Source: Elymus sibiricus
Taxonomy: Eukaryota > Streptophyta > Magnoliopsida > Poales > Poaceae
DNA: 64,000 nucleotides
NCBI GenBank assembly: GCA_039707655.1
Contig: CM077667.1
Coordinates: 159,041,142 to 159,105,141, forward strand
Direction of reading: 5' to 3'
Position numbers and translations under genes: made by a program. The stretch's first letter is position 1. Every line of letters starts with the position of its first letter. Under the pieces are notes generated by a model. It searched no databases and had not been told where the DNA came from. It saw nothing but the letters and a program-made list of their open reading frames with translations. Positions 1 through 10,847 of this stretch are shown here, one piece after another.

Positions 1-338
1 AGTTTCTGTTGTTGTGACAAACGTATATAGTCACGAATAAGCATAATGAGGCAGCGAAATAAGAACTACTTTGTCTAAGCATTACACGATCAAATGAACT
101 GAAGCCTGTATGCCTTGCCTAACATAACTCTGTCTTTTGAAGGTTCTGAAAAGGAGACTGAAGATGGCGTGCATGAAGAGCTGCAGCACTGATGAATGAG
201 AACCAGAGTAAACTTCTTATGCAGCCTGGCGTCCATTGAGTTGTACATTTCCATCGACCAAATTTTAGTGCTTTTAGCACTACTCATGCAGCCTGGCGTA
301 CTAAAACTTCCTTTGTAATTTTCTGTCGGTTGGTCGCA
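1..338. other. Left flank of the MULE, no gene seen
   Basis: No ORF of note and no recognisable element end. It is the DNA into which the MULE inserted. A short motif (cagcctggcgt) occurs twice, near 223 and 289. I see nothing else to call. Confidence 0.5.
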
Positions 339-347
339 GGTAGAGGG
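339..347. repeat. Left copy of 9-bp target-site duplication of the MULE
   Basis: GGTAGAGGG lies directly before the element start (GATTTTTTTTC at 348) and is repeated exactly at 11291-11299, directly after the right terminus. Nine-bp duplications are the hallmark of Mutator insertion. Confidence 0.93.
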
Positions 348-765
348 GATTTTTTTTCAAAAGTACTACCTATTTTGTACCAAATTCAAAAAGCATATGT
401 CGAAATTGGAAAAAAATCAAAAATAGCACCCCGTCGGCCTCTGGTGGGCCGAAGAGGGGCCTGTCGGCCGGCGGGAGACCGAAGAGGGCCCGTCGGCCCA
501 CGGGTGGCCGAAGAGCCTGCTGTCGGCCCACGGGGTGGCCGAAGAGGGCCTGTCGGCCTCCAGGAGGCCGAAGAGCCCCTGGATAAGGCCGACCGCCCGG
601 GACCTTCTTCCTCCTCTCGCTCGCTCATCCTCTCTCTCTCGTTTTTCTCAACCGATTTTGCCCCCCCTCCGATCTCCTCCATCCTTCACCCATTTTCCTA
701 TTCAATCCGCTGAAACAATAGATCATACCCATCTCCACCGCCTACGGTCTCATTTTGTGCCATGG
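348..765 (+). repeat. Left terminal inverted repeat of the MULE
   Basis: About 420 bp pairing with 10848-11290. The outer 110 bp is AT-rich and nearly identical on both sides. The inner part consists of repeated GGCC-rich units (GTCGGCC...GGCCGAAGAG), five or so per side, which differ in number and sequence. It ends in a stretch reading CCGCCTACGGT on the left and CGCCTACGGT on the reversed right side. Confidence 0.9.
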
Positions 766-959
766 GGTAGTTTTTTGTTCATTTGGAGGAGCCATGGTGG
801 GGTGGTGGAGGTGTGGATGGTGAGTAGGTGGTGTGGTGGAGAGGAAGAAGAAGGTGGAGAGGAAGAAGAAGGGGACACACGCGTCGAAGGTATACCGATT
901 TTTTTTAGTTTAGGTTAGTTTTTTTATTGCACGTAAAATTAGTTTATGTAGTGTACGTG

Positions 960-1215
960 TACGTGTGCGTGTACATTTTAGTTTATGTTAGTAGTCATTT
1001 TAGTGTACGTGTTGGTAGTGTAAGTTTATTTAGTTTACTTATTGTAGTCATTTTTAGTGTACGTTTATTTAGTGTACGTAGGTTTATTTTAGTGTAGGTT
1101 TATTTTAGTATAGGTTTATTTAGTGTAGGTTTATTTTAGTGTAGGTTCTTTTTAGTGTAGGTTTATTTAGTGTACGTAGGTTTATTTTAGTGTAGGTTTA
1201 TTTTAGTATAAATTT
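960..1215. repeat. Short tandem repeats upstream of the transposase
   Basis: Imperfect copies of a 14-18 bp unit of the type TTTAGTGTAGGTTTAT, sometimes with an inserted ACGTAGG, fill the presumed promoter or 5' leader of the transposase gene. Confidence 0.8.
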
Positions 1216-1260
1216 GTTCGTTGCGAATAATGAGAAGCTGGCAATGTCTGACAGGTGAAA

Positions 1261-4082
1261 ATGTCTGAATCGGTAAATTTGACTGTTTATTACGGCCCTG
1301 GTAATGTTCGATATAATGAGTTGGGGGTTGATCTTAGCGAGTTTAAAAAAGGCGTCATGACACTTTCAGACCCGGACAGACTGGACATTAGGCAGTTGAA
1401 GCACTGGTTGACTACTAGTTTTGGGCTGGATCCTGAAGTCTGTTCCGTCAGTATTCATGCATTGTGGACCAAATCCTGTAAAAATGTCAAGTGGGAGTTG
1501 ATGCCGATAGATAGGAGCCAGCATTGGTTGTCCCTGTTAAGTCATTCCAGAGACCGAAGAATCCACCCATATGCCCTAGTGCAACCAGTGGCGAAGGAGG
1601 AGAATTTCGTACAAGTCAACGTGGGGTATGAACCAGGCCAGGGTAGTCAAGTGGCTAACGCGATTTATGTATCCGGGTCACAGCCACCGGATGTGGATGC
1701 TAGCCAAGCCGAGAAAGAGTCAGATTATGTGCCACAAAATGTTAGTGGTCATGATACTGGGCAGAGTATTCAGTCGATAGTAGTAGCTGGCTCTGGTTTT
1801 GCTGATGGGGATGAGGAAGGCGATGAAATGCAGAGGGTGATGGAGGAAGAGGACGAGGATGGGTTTGCGGAGGATCTGGATTCAGAAAATTCCGAGGATG
1901 AAGTGGAGGTACCGATTCCTTCTGCATGGGATCAGGACATATCCGCCGGCATTACTGTCAACGATGGCCATGAGACTCCATGGCAATATAATGTGAACCA
2001 AGTCCAGATCGGGGCTATGTTTGACACAAAGAAAAAATTGAAGTATGCGGTGATAAAGTGGGCTATGTCTACGCAGAGGATTTTCCGGACACACATATCG
2101 AGTCCAACAAAATATACCGTGAAGTGTGTTGAAACAGGTTGTCCTGCGAAGGTGCACGGGCACGTGCCGAAGTATAACATCCACTGGGTTGTCACCAATG
2201 TGGTCCCACATAATTGTGTGAGGAAAAACCTGTTGGTTCGTCATCCAAACCTGACTTCAACTCTCATAGCGCAACTCATGTATACTGAGATAGTTTAGAA
2301 GATATGGAAGCAAAACATATCCAGAAATCAGTAAAGGTCAGATGAAATTATGACATTCCATATGGGAAGGCTTGGAGGGCTAAGCAGAAGGCTATGGAGG
2401 AAAGGTTTGGGACGTTCATCGACTCATATGATAATGTTGTCCGTCTCCTTGACATACTGAAGGAGAGGAATCCCGGCACTTATGTTAACATACAACACAC
2501 GAGGTTGGAGATTATACAAGATTACAAGGTGTTGAAACGAGTATTCTTCTCTTTCGGTTTGTGCATCGAAGCTTTCCGGCATTGTCCTCCTGTAATGTTT
2601 GTGGATGGTACATTCCTGACTGGTCAGTACAAAGGGCAAATCCTGACTGCTATTGGTGTGGACGGGAACAATCAAATCATCCCACTAGCCATGGCATTTG
2701 TGGAGGGTGAGAACTTTCCGAGCTGGGTATGGTTCTTCCGGCAAGTTAAAATTGTGATCGTGAAGGACCGACCAAACGTGTGTGTCATTGATGACAGACA
2801 TCCTGGTATATTGAAGGCCGTGAAGACACTAAGTAATCCAACAGCTGACGAGCAAACACCTTGGAAGGACTTGCAAAGCCAGTGGTGCATGCGCCATCTG
2901 GGTGCAAATTTTTTCTCACAGTTCAAGAGCAAACGGTTGATGAACTTGTTCAAAAAGTTATGCAAGCAGAACCAGCAGCGCAAATACGAATTTATTTGGT
3001 CAAAACTAGATGAGTTTACTAAGAAGCAGGTCCTTGCTAGGAAGAAAATGGAAAAAGACCAGGTTAAATTAACAGCACTCATCGCGGAGCTAGAGGAGCC
3101 AGTAGGTCTTTGTGACTTGCCAGCAATTGACTCTCCTAATACGAAGAGAAAGAAGGGCAGGGCAATACAGAATTTTTCTGAGTGGATAGAGAAAGAGCCT
3201 CCAGTGAATTGGTCTTTGCTGCATGACACCCATGGAGCTAGGTATGGCCACATGACAACCAATCTTGCAGAGGTGTATAACTTTGTACTCAGAGGGAATA
3301 GAGCATTGCCACTGACAGCTATTGTGGAGCGTGTATTCCATGGCACTTTGAGATATTTCAGAGAAAGGCACGAGTTAGCAAAGAAGCATATTGCAGTTAA
3401 TCAGAACACACCTTATTGTAGCCGTGTCATGGAGTACATGGCTCAGAAGATAAAGAAAGCAAAAAAGCACACTGTCACACTCATAGGTAATCAGGAAAGG
3501 AGGTATGAGGTTCAGCTTCCTACTGATGGTTTTGGTTCTGCAAATGAGGTGAAGACGCATGAGGTTAAAATTGGAACGGAATTTTATCCAACTTGTGTGT
3601 GTACATGCAACAAACCGCAGTTGTTGCACCTGCCTTGCTCACATGTGTTGGCTGCCTGTGGCCAGATTGAGTTGGACGCTATCTCCTTCGTGTCTCCGTA
3701 CTATTCAAAAGAGGCAGTACTCAATGTCTGGACAGGTGAGATGACAGGGTTTAGAGTCGTCGGCAATTTCAACAAGGTAAACGATGGTGAGAGAGTATAC
3801 ATCCCGGATCCAGAACTTCGGCAAACAAGCAGGGGCAGACGCAAGGTAAAGCGCATCCGAAACGATATGGACCAATCTGAAGCTGGTGGAGCAACCAGAC
3901 AATGTTTGCTATGCGCGGCTTATGGGCATAGGATGAAATATTGTCCCGACCTGAACAAAGACGGTGCTTCCACATCGACGACTGCGACAACAGTAGCAAG
4001 AGGTGGTCGTGGTGGTCGTGGTGGTCGTGGCAGTCGAGGCCGAAGGGGCGGACGAGGAACAAATAGCTCACAAGCTATATAA
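1261..4082 (+). pseudogene. mudrA-like: MURA-type MULE transposase, broken
   Basis: Transposase that would bind the inverted repeats and cut and paste the element. The first ATG is at 1261, just after a possible splice acceptor (gacag). In order: an N-terminal region and a long acidic linker (about 1800-1900), the MuDR DNA-binding domain with CX4C and a later H/C pair (about 2005-2290), the MULE catalytic domain with MFVDGTFL (first Asp, near 2598) and VIDDRHPGI (second Asp, near 2790), a likely third acidic residue in NLAEVY (near 3265), a SWIM zinc finger CXC...CXH (about 3595-3650), a CX2CX4HX4C zinc knuckle (about 3902-3945) and a Gly/Arg tail. Two lesions interrupt it: a frame change near 2293-2298 with a TAG, and an in-frame TGA at 2343-2345 where relatives have Trp. 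A 48-bp intron could in principle skip them but would be very short for a plant. Otherwise full length. Confidence 0.93.
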
Positions 4083-4338
4083 TGTGTCGGCCTATGTCGG
4101 ACTATGTTTTTATTTGTAATATGTCGGACTATGTTTTTATTTGTAATATGTCGGACTATGTTTTTATTTGTAATATGTCAGGACTATGTTTTTATTTGTA
4201 ATATGTTGGACTATGTTTTTATTTGTAATATGTCTAGACTATGTTTTATTTTGTAATATGTGTGGACTATGTTTTAACGTGTAATATGTCGGACTATGTT
4301 TTATTCTGTAATATGTGTTGACTATGTTGTAATTGCAG
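4083..4338. repeat. 26-27 bp tandem repeat array between transposase and PMD gene
   Basis: About nine imperfect copies of a unit of the form ATGTCGGACTATGTTTTTATTTGTA fill the whole space between the transposase stop codon and the splice-acceptor-like TTGCAG that precedes the next ATG. The first three copies are nearly identical and later ones diverge. Confidence 0.9.
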
Positions 4339-4340
4339 AT

Positions 4341-7023
4341 ATGGCTTCGTATCCGTTGCTTAATGGTAATATCGATAGAGGGCACCGAGGCGCAGATATG
4401 GAAGCAGGCAAGAACTTAGAGGTGTTGATCACTCGCACCCCAAAGTCTAACTGGATGATACACCCTTTATGGGTTGATAGGTATGTGTCGGTATAATGAC
4501 TTACTATGTTTGGCATCCTTTTGATAGCCGCTAACTGTATGCTACATTCTATTTATTTTGTAGGTTAAGTTGGGCTGGACTTCTACCCTTGGCACGGCTG
4601 GTTGAGGGTACATTGGATGAGTGGGTTGATCATCCGGAATTGGATGAGGCAGGTGAACCAATGCAGTTACACAAGAGGCAAGTTACACGTTTCTCTTACG
4701 ACAGGTCACTCCTTGCCTGCTTAGTAGATAGATGGAGACCAGAGACACATACGTTTCACTTTCCCTGGGGAGAGATGGCGCCTACTTTACAGGATGTGTC
4801 TTACTTGTTGGGATTACCTCTGGCCGGTGCTGCCATAGGTCCTTTAGAGGCAGAAACTGGTTGGCTAGCATCTATGCATGCCCATTTTCTGGCTGCAGTG
4901 CCAACTACTACGGTTGTAGGCAACGATCTTCACGGGCCTCTTTTTAGGTGGTTGAGCCAGTTTCAGATTGTCTCCTTAGGATATCCCAATGTTGAGTTGT
5001 CAGAGGCACAGATTGACCGATCCCTAGAGGCATATATTATGTGGTTGTTCGGCAATACGATGTTCACGGAGAACCACGTGACCACTGTCAATGCACTACT
5101 CATCGGTATTGCACGAGAGATAGCTGACGCACGTTGCCCGGGGGACATTGTGCAGAGGAGTTTTGGTTCTGCTGTGTTAGCGGCTACGTACAGAGGCCCG
5201 TGCAAAGCTTGCCAGTTGAAGTCTAGAAAATCAGGTCTTGTTGGATGTCCACTATTGTTGCAGCTCTGGTCATACGAGAGATTCCCTATTGGTCGACCCT
5301 ATGTCAGCGTTGAAAAATCTTTTGGTTATGAGGACATGGCTGGGACTTACGTGCCTTCTATCGGCGGCTTGCCTACTATGGGATCTGTTTGGACACGGAG
5401 AGAGGTATTTTCATAATTTGTAACAATATGAATTACTAATGTTTATTTCTCGCTATTCAATAGTATTACTAATGTTTGTTGTCAAATACAGAGACAGTTT
5501 GCGCATAGCCAGGTGAGGGGCTGCTACCCCTCCTTCACGGCGCAGTTTGATAGTTTGCACGAGGATCAAGTTATCTGGGAGCCATACTCCGATCGTGCTA
5601 TTTCCTCCAGATGTGCAGATGGGATTTCTAGATTGTGCACTAGAGATCAGCATTATTGGATGACCAAGGCCAAGTTGGCGTTCGACGTGACGGTTGAGGA
5701 GATGGCTCTTCATAGGGTGATGAGACAGTTCGGTCTATGCCAAGAGCCTGACATTCCTGTTATTCCACACTTACCAGATCACGTGCACAAGTAATACTAC
5801 TTTAGTTGTCATGTCTGCATTCAGAATATAACTAATCATGTAACGTGCATTTCAATCTCAGGTACAGTCGAGTAGGAGGAAACAAATCCCAGGCTTCTTG
5901 GCTTCGCGACATTAGCCCTTACGTCGACGAATGGACTACTGCGCCGACAAATATCTGGGATGAAGTTCGGGCCTTTGACTGGGACAAGTTCGGGTTGTAT
6001 CTGCAGCGTTACCGACATAGCACGAGGATCTACTTGGTTCCATCATCAGCTCCTGATCATATCAAAGCCCCTCTCACCAGCGATCTGTTCCCAACTGCCT
6101 CAGTTGTGGGAACCAGACACCACGCGGTATGTGCTATGGTTCTCACATGTTAAGTTTTTCCTTAACGTGAACGTATACAATTGGTTAACTCCTTGTTCAT
6201 AGGGTGAATTGACATCTGAGGCGCTAGAGGAGGTTTCCGCTATATTGCAACGCTTTGAGAGAGGAGATAATATCCCACAGCGAGAGCACGTCTCATGGTT
6301 GAAGGGTCTTCAAGGGAAGCTACGCGGGATTTACGCATCTGTTACATGTAGACGATCTTCGGATGTTGCTAACACTCGTGCAGCACAGCTTCCGCCACGC
6401 CCCTCTCTGCAGCGTTCGGAACCTCGACCCTCTGTGCAGCGTTCAGAACTTCGACCTTCACAAGCAGGGAGCTCTTCCTGGCAGCAGACATCTCCTTCAC
6501 AACCAAGGAGCTCTTCCTGGCAGCAGACACCTCCCTCACAACCAGGGAGCTCTTCCTGGCAGCAGACACCTCCTTCACAACCCGGGGGCTATTTCTACCA
6601 GCAGCCACCTCCTTCACAACCCGGGGGCTCTTCCTGGTTTAATCAGATGGACCTAGGTAACACTACTTTGTACATTCTTTTAAACATTGTAGGCTCGTAA
6701 ATCTATTTTACATGTTTTACTTTACCGCAGTCAGCAGCCAGTCGCAACCGTTCATGACTGCAGTCCAGTCACCGATGTTTACTGGTCCTGGTTCGTTCTT
6801 TGCCGGCGACGGCGACGACGATGACCGAGCTGCAAACACCTATGATTTCTCGGAGACAGTTCTTGCCACTCCACCACCACCATACACGCAGGAGACACAG
6901 ACACAGACAGACGAGGTGGTCTATGGTCGTGGTCATCGTGAGACTCGTCCACCGCGTGAGCGCTTATCGCCTTCCGGTCCTCGTCCGAGGAAGCCCAAGA
7001 TTCGTCGCCGTCCGCAGCAGTGA
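4341..7023 (+). CDS. Plant mobile domain (aminotransferase-like) protein, six exons, intact
   Basis: I read exons 4341-4480, 4564-5404, 5492-5790, 5862-6126, 6203-6656 and 6731-7023. All introns are GT-AG, phases agree, and the sum is 2292 nt (763 aa) with no internal stop. The plant mobile domain spans about residues 40-510; recognisable parts are the RFSYDRSLLACLVDRWRPET region, HTFHFPWGEMAPTLQDV and YLLGLPL. Residues about 600-662 are five copies of a Ser/Trp/Gln/Pro unit (SSSWQQTPPSQPG type), and the C-terminus is acidic then basic, ending in Arg-rich residues. Host members of this family (MAIN/MAIL) act in transposon silencing and genome stability, and the family is often carried by MULEs. 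That it aids or protects the element is inference. The start is chosen because an acceptor (AATTGCAG) ends two bases before the ATG. No separate promoter is visible. Confidence 0.88.
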
Positions 7024-7304
7024 CATATGTCTATTTTATGTATGGGACATGACTATCTAATTATGTATGAGACATATGTCTATTTTATGTATGGGACAAA
7101 TTACTATCTACTTATGTATGAGACATGTTCATGTTTTATTTCAGTGGTCAATTGGTTTAGAGAGATAACACTTGTACTGCGAACTAAATGCATCCAACTG
7201 AAATTAAACATTACCACTGAATTAAACATTACAACTGAATTAAACATTACAACTGAAATAAACAGTACAACTGAATTAAACACTACAATTGAAATTAAAC
7301 AGTA
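7024..7304. repeat. Repeat-filled spacer between converging genes
   Basis: Two copies of a roughly 53-bp unit (catatgtctattttatgta type) at 7024-7130, then five or six copies of an 18-bp unit (aattaaacattacaactg) at 7198-7300. It presumably holds the 3' ends of the two converging transcripts. Confidence 0.75.
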
Positions 7305-7850
7305 CTACATGATTGCATCCTCCTCCTCCTCCGTCGATGCAGATCTCTTGCCCTTTGTCGAAGTAGAACTCTTGCCCTTCGACGATGTGGTAGTCTTGAC
7401 CTTGGTGCTCGGCATGAAGACGTCCTCTTCGTCCTCCGTCGATGCAGATCTCTTGCCCTTCGTCGATGTAGAGCTCTTGCCCTTCGACGATGCGGTAGTC
7501 TTGACCTTGGTGCTAGGCATGAAGAGGTCGTCTTCGTCCTCACTGTCTGCTGACCATAAATCTGAATTATTCCTCGCAAGCCTGATGTAAGATTCACTCT
7601 TATGCAGTTTGACCTTCTGCCATCTGCCATGCAACCTGAGAAGTTCTTTCCGTATCTCCTCAAATGTCCTGGGAGGCCACCCACTCCTAGCTAATGAGTG
7701 AGCCAACTCATTCATTATGGTGTCACTACTGATGAGTTCCTCCCATGGAACTACTCTATCATCCATCTTGAAATTGGCGGCTAGACGGAGAAGACGATCG
7801 GACATACCAGAGTGAAAACTACGATCAAAAGGATAATGAGGATGAGACAT
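7305..7850 (-). CDS. MULE accessory protein of unknown function, 181 aa, single exon
   Basis: Not recognised. An uninterrupted - strand frame. A TATA box (ctatataacc, about 7941-7932) would put the transcript start near 7905, so the ATG at 7850 (MSHPHYPFD) is preferred over the in-frame ATG at 7913. The N-terminal 110 residues look folded, with conserved-looking segments WEELISSDTIMNELA and GWPPRTFEEIRKELLRLHG, a helix-rich region that could be SANT-like; that is only a guess. The C-terminal 70 residues are two imperfect copies of an acidic then Ser/Thr/Lys-rich unit (FMPSTKVKTT...SSTSTKGKRSAST), probably disordered. It is the innermost of three - strand genes and ends facing the PMD gene. 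Its promoter carries E2F-type sites. Confidence 0.75.
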   Translation of the reverse strand: MSHPHYPFDRSFHSGMSDRLLRLAANFKMDDRVVPWEELISSDTIMNELAHSLARSGWPPRTFEEIRKELLRLHGRWQKVKLHKSESYIRLARNNSDLWSADSEDEDDLFMPSTKVKTTASSKGKSSTSTKGKRSASTEDEEDVFMPSTKVKTTTSSKGKSSTSTKGKRSASTEEEEDAIM

Positions 7851-7931
7851 CTCCACGAAAGGATGGCGGGAGCGAAAGGCGTGAGAGAAAGGGGGGACAG
7901 AAGGGCCTCCCAACCACCTTACTGCGGATGT

Positions 7932-8050
7932 GGTTATATAGGTTCACAAGAGAAGATGGCGGGAGAGAATGGCGGGAAAGAAAATGGCGGGAGAGAATGG
8001 CGGGAAAGAAAATGGAGGGAGAGAATGGCGGGAAAGAAAATGGCGGGAAA
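7932..8050 (-). promoter_or_regulatory. TATA box with four tandem E2F-type sites
   Basis: On the - strand TTTCCCGCC occurs four times (8050-8042, 8035-8027, 8007-7999, 7979-7971), alternating with the near-relative TCTCCCGCC, directly upstream of TATA (about 7941-7932). TTTCCCGCC matches the E2F consensus TTTSSCGC, which couples genes to S phase. The cluster could simply be a microsatellite-like expansion, but spacing to the TATA box is right for activators. Confidence 0.6.
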
Positions 8051-8302
8051 GTTGCTGCAATGCGAACGTTAGGATACAATAACATAAATCTACTGAGAAA
8101 ATAAGATACATAAAAATTAACATGTTCAAATTAAGATACAACTTGCTGCAATGCGAACGTTAGGATACAATAACATAAATCTACTGAGTCCACAAGATAC
8201 ATATAAATTAACATGTTCAAATTAAGATACAACTTGCTGTGAATTTTAAGATACAATTTGCTGCAATGCGAACGTTAGGATACAATAACATAAATCTACT
8301 GA
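8049..8302. repeat. About 92-bp tandem repeat, with a third partial copy overlapping the GRF gene end
   Basis: Copies begin with TTGCTGCAATGCGAACGTTAGG near 8050, 8142 and 8258. The first two contain the same downstream AACATGTTCAAATTAAGATAC stretch. The third runs into the last codons of the adjacent - strand gene (gagtccaac). Confidence 0.8.
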
Positions 8303-8965
8303 GTCCAACGGGGATATTTTTCTTTTCCATCACCAGCTTCTTCTGCTGCCTTGGCTGCACGAGCCTTTTCTTTCTTCATCTGCCTCTCAGCCTCACGGGC
8401 CTCCTGTTGCTATCATTGAACCTCCGCCAATCGAAGTCCCTCTTCTCGGTTTTTCTTCTTCATGTCATCAAGAAAAGCCCTCTGCTTCACACAGTACTCT
8501 TGCCACTCTCTCTCCTGCTCTGCTTTCTCCTCTGCTGCCGCCTTCGCGTGGCGCTCTTCCGCGTCCAAAGTTGCCCATGCACGACGACCTCTTTCACGAA
8601 TCTCGGTCACCGCCCAGTCCGGTTTTTTCGTGTCAATCCAACGATAGTACATGCACAGAGGCGGAGGAGACTACAACAAAAATAGAAATAGAAATATCAA
8701 ATCAACAATAATATCAACAACGTGTTTATTCTTGGTGACTGAAACATACCGGAGGCCTGATGTACGGTGAAGTAGCAACGGGTGGATCTTCCTCATAATT
8801 GGCGCACATGAAAAACTTCATGCCCAACCAATCTGAAAAATCCATCACCTCCTTCTCCTTGCAGAGATCGCCACACCAACAACGAAGTACTTCCACCCCC
8901 CGAGGCAAAGTCGCACTCTTCATTTTCGTAGGCCTAATGCTTTGATCTGAGCAAGGCAAACTCAT
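8296..8965 (-). pseudogene. GRF-type zinc-finger-like MULE accessory protein, broken by tandem stops
   Basis: Two exons: 8965-8750 and 8670-8296, with a GT-AG intron and phase 0. A TATA-like motif lies at about 9093-9083, which suits the ATG at 8965. Exon 1 has a CWCGDLCK...FFMC pattern (about residues 30-55), as in GRF-type zinc fingers, which bind nucleic acid. Exon 2 opens with PPPLCMYYRWID, then a long charged helix (Glu/Lys/Arg/Ala-rich, probably coiled coil). Codons 158 and 159 are TGA and TAG (8415-8410). After them the same frame continues for about 37 codons with the same charged composition to TAG at 8298-8296, ending KYPRWTQ. So it is either a recent pseudogene, a protein about 20 percent shorter, or a readthrough gene; the first is simplest. 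Confidence 0.75.
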
Positions 8966-9082
8966 AATGACCACCGCGTTGGTGTTTTGAAGTGCGGCTG
9001 GACGATGGAGAAGAGAGTGAGAAAGAGCAAGCAGTGTGAGCAGAAGCAAAGAGAAGAGCGTGAGAGAGCAGGCAACGGCATC

Positions 9083-9093
9083 TCGTATATAAA
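9083..9093 (-). promoter_or_regulatory. Probable TATA box of the GRF-type gene
   Basis: TTTATATACG on the - strand, about 120 bp upstream of the ATG at 8965. The 5' leader between them is Ser/Leu-like in translation and has no conserved coding look. Confidence 0.5.
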
Positions 9094-9582
9094 GATGAGG
9101 AGCACTGTGTTGTCGGTAGAAGAAAATAAAACACACGCGTCCGCCGCAGCAACAACACTGCACCGCAGACAGCAGGAATCAGACAAATCAGACAGCAGGA
9201 ATCAGACAAAGCAGACACCCGCGCGCTCGGCCGAATCTTTGCCTAAAAATCAGCGCCGTTTGCATAAAAATCAGCGCCGTCATCATAACAAATCAGCGCT
9301 GTGCGATTCTGCCAATCACTACAGTCTGTCGTGAAATCAGCGCATTTTGCTGCAGTGTGGGCATCGGAATCAGCGTCTGTGCATGGGAAAAAGCAAGGGA
9401 AAAGCGAGCTGTGCGTCCGGCCGAGGGAGAAGCCGTCGGTGGCGGCAGGCCCCGGAGGCCGACTCGTAATTTTTGATACATTTGAGTGGAAAAGAACCTC
9501 AGTACAAAGTTGGAAAAAAACTCCATTACAAAAAATTACACCAACACTACAACATGTTGTACTTCACAGTCTATAAGTACGA

Positions 9583-10769
9583 TCACTGCGGCAGAGGGCT
9601 GAAAACAACAGCAAGCTCCTGATCACGCTCTTTGAAGGTTATGAGCACCAAATTGTTTACTTCAATAGACGATGCTCGAAGAAAATTACCGAAACCTTCC
9701 TTGTTCAACACCATTCTACCACCCAAGCCAATAAAGTAGGAACAAGGAATGCTCACAGATATATCATCATCTTCAGAATCCAAAGTAATTTCAAGAGTTA
9801 AAGAACCAGTCCTAGGAATTGACAAAAATTCCTTCAAACTCCTCACAACCATGGTTGGAATAACCTGACAAAAAACATCAAGTTATATGATGTTCAGCTA
9901 ACAAATTTAAAACAGTATAGTACAGCAAACAACAAATAAATAAACAGTAGCCAAAAACAAAGCTCACCATATGTTGACCATTAACATTCATCGAATCAAT
10001 CCTATGAACAAAAGGAGTACACAATATGTAGTTGTCATCAAAGAGTTGTCGCGACATGACATACATTTGGTGATAATTCAGACTGAAGATACCACGACTA
10101 TAAAAACAACTGTCAACAAGTTTCCTCTGAGTTTCACTCAGATCCTCAAGAGCTACAAAAAAATAATTTCACAAATTGAGCAGAACAGCAAATCGTATAA
10201 GCTGAAACAAAACTTAAAATCACTCAAAAAAAAACTTACCAACGCAAGGTAAAGGGAACAACATAACACCATCCCGATGAAAATCAACACCAATCATAGT
10301 TCCATAGTGCTCAAGCCTAAGAGTCATCATGTCACGATGACGGAGACCATAATCATTCACAAGTTCCTCCCAGGAAGGACCATGGAATTTACTGCTCACC
10401 CGACCATGTCTAAACAGAACATGGTATAAGTTACCCTCACTGTTGTGAAGAGCAAGATCAATATCTGTGTCACCCCTCCGAATAGCTAAAGCTCTGCACT
10501 CCTCAATGTACCGAGCAAGATGTGATCTAACACTGCACGGAACATACTACAACAAGAATGGAAGCAAACATCATAATCATATAAACAAAGGCATTCGAAT
10601 ACATTCCAACCAAAACAACATCAACCAAATGCCACAATCAGATAAACAAGATATAGAATCTTACAACACGCCTTGAACATCGACGATCCAGCACCACAGT
10701 GAATACAGACGCACCAGAATCAAAGGAAGAACAAGGGCCACCTGGAGCTCGACAAAATGGGCAAGCCAT
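9583..10769 (-). CDS. B3-like DNA-binding protein, four exons, MULE accessory gene, intact
   Basis: Exons 10769-10665, 10546-10240, 10152-9968 and 9864-9583. All introns have GT donors and AG acceptors; phases are 0, 1 and 0; total 879 nt, 292 aa, no stops. Residues 1-35 begin MACPFCRAPGGPC, a possible small Cys-rich patch. Exon 2 ends with a B3-like second half (SKFHGPSWEELVNDYGLR, then a GD-type turn RHRDMMTLRLEH). Exons 3-4 give a second one (GFGNFLRASSIEVNNLVLITF). This matches the W/F..F....L..GD.hhF pattern of the plant B3 pseudobarrel, known mainly from transcription factors. The fold assignment is by pattern only. It is the outermost gene on the right, next to the right inverted repeat. 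A role in binding the ends or in regulating element promoters is inference. Confidence 0.72.
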
Positions 10770-10847
10770 TTACCTGCAAACAAACGGTGACCACTAAGAA
10801 CTGAATCCACAACCGAGTTGAAAGTTGACATTTGATTGAGTTGGAAG

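Noticed and set aside
386..682. Open frames in the MULE inverted repeats (also 10870-11312)
   Set aside because: They arise from GC-rich repeated GGCCGAAGAG units in several frames on both strands, not from a gene.
2672..3346. 224-codon - strand frame inside the transposase
   Set aside because: Shadow of the + strand transposase, which has clear catalytic and zinc motifs.
6363..6656. Repeat-rich 97-codon frame
   Set aside because: Frame shadow of the Ser/Trp/Gln/Pro repeats in the plant mobile domain gene.
7295..7684. Arg-rich 129-codon - strand frame
   Set aside because: Out-of-frame reading of the repeated tail of the 181-aa gene.
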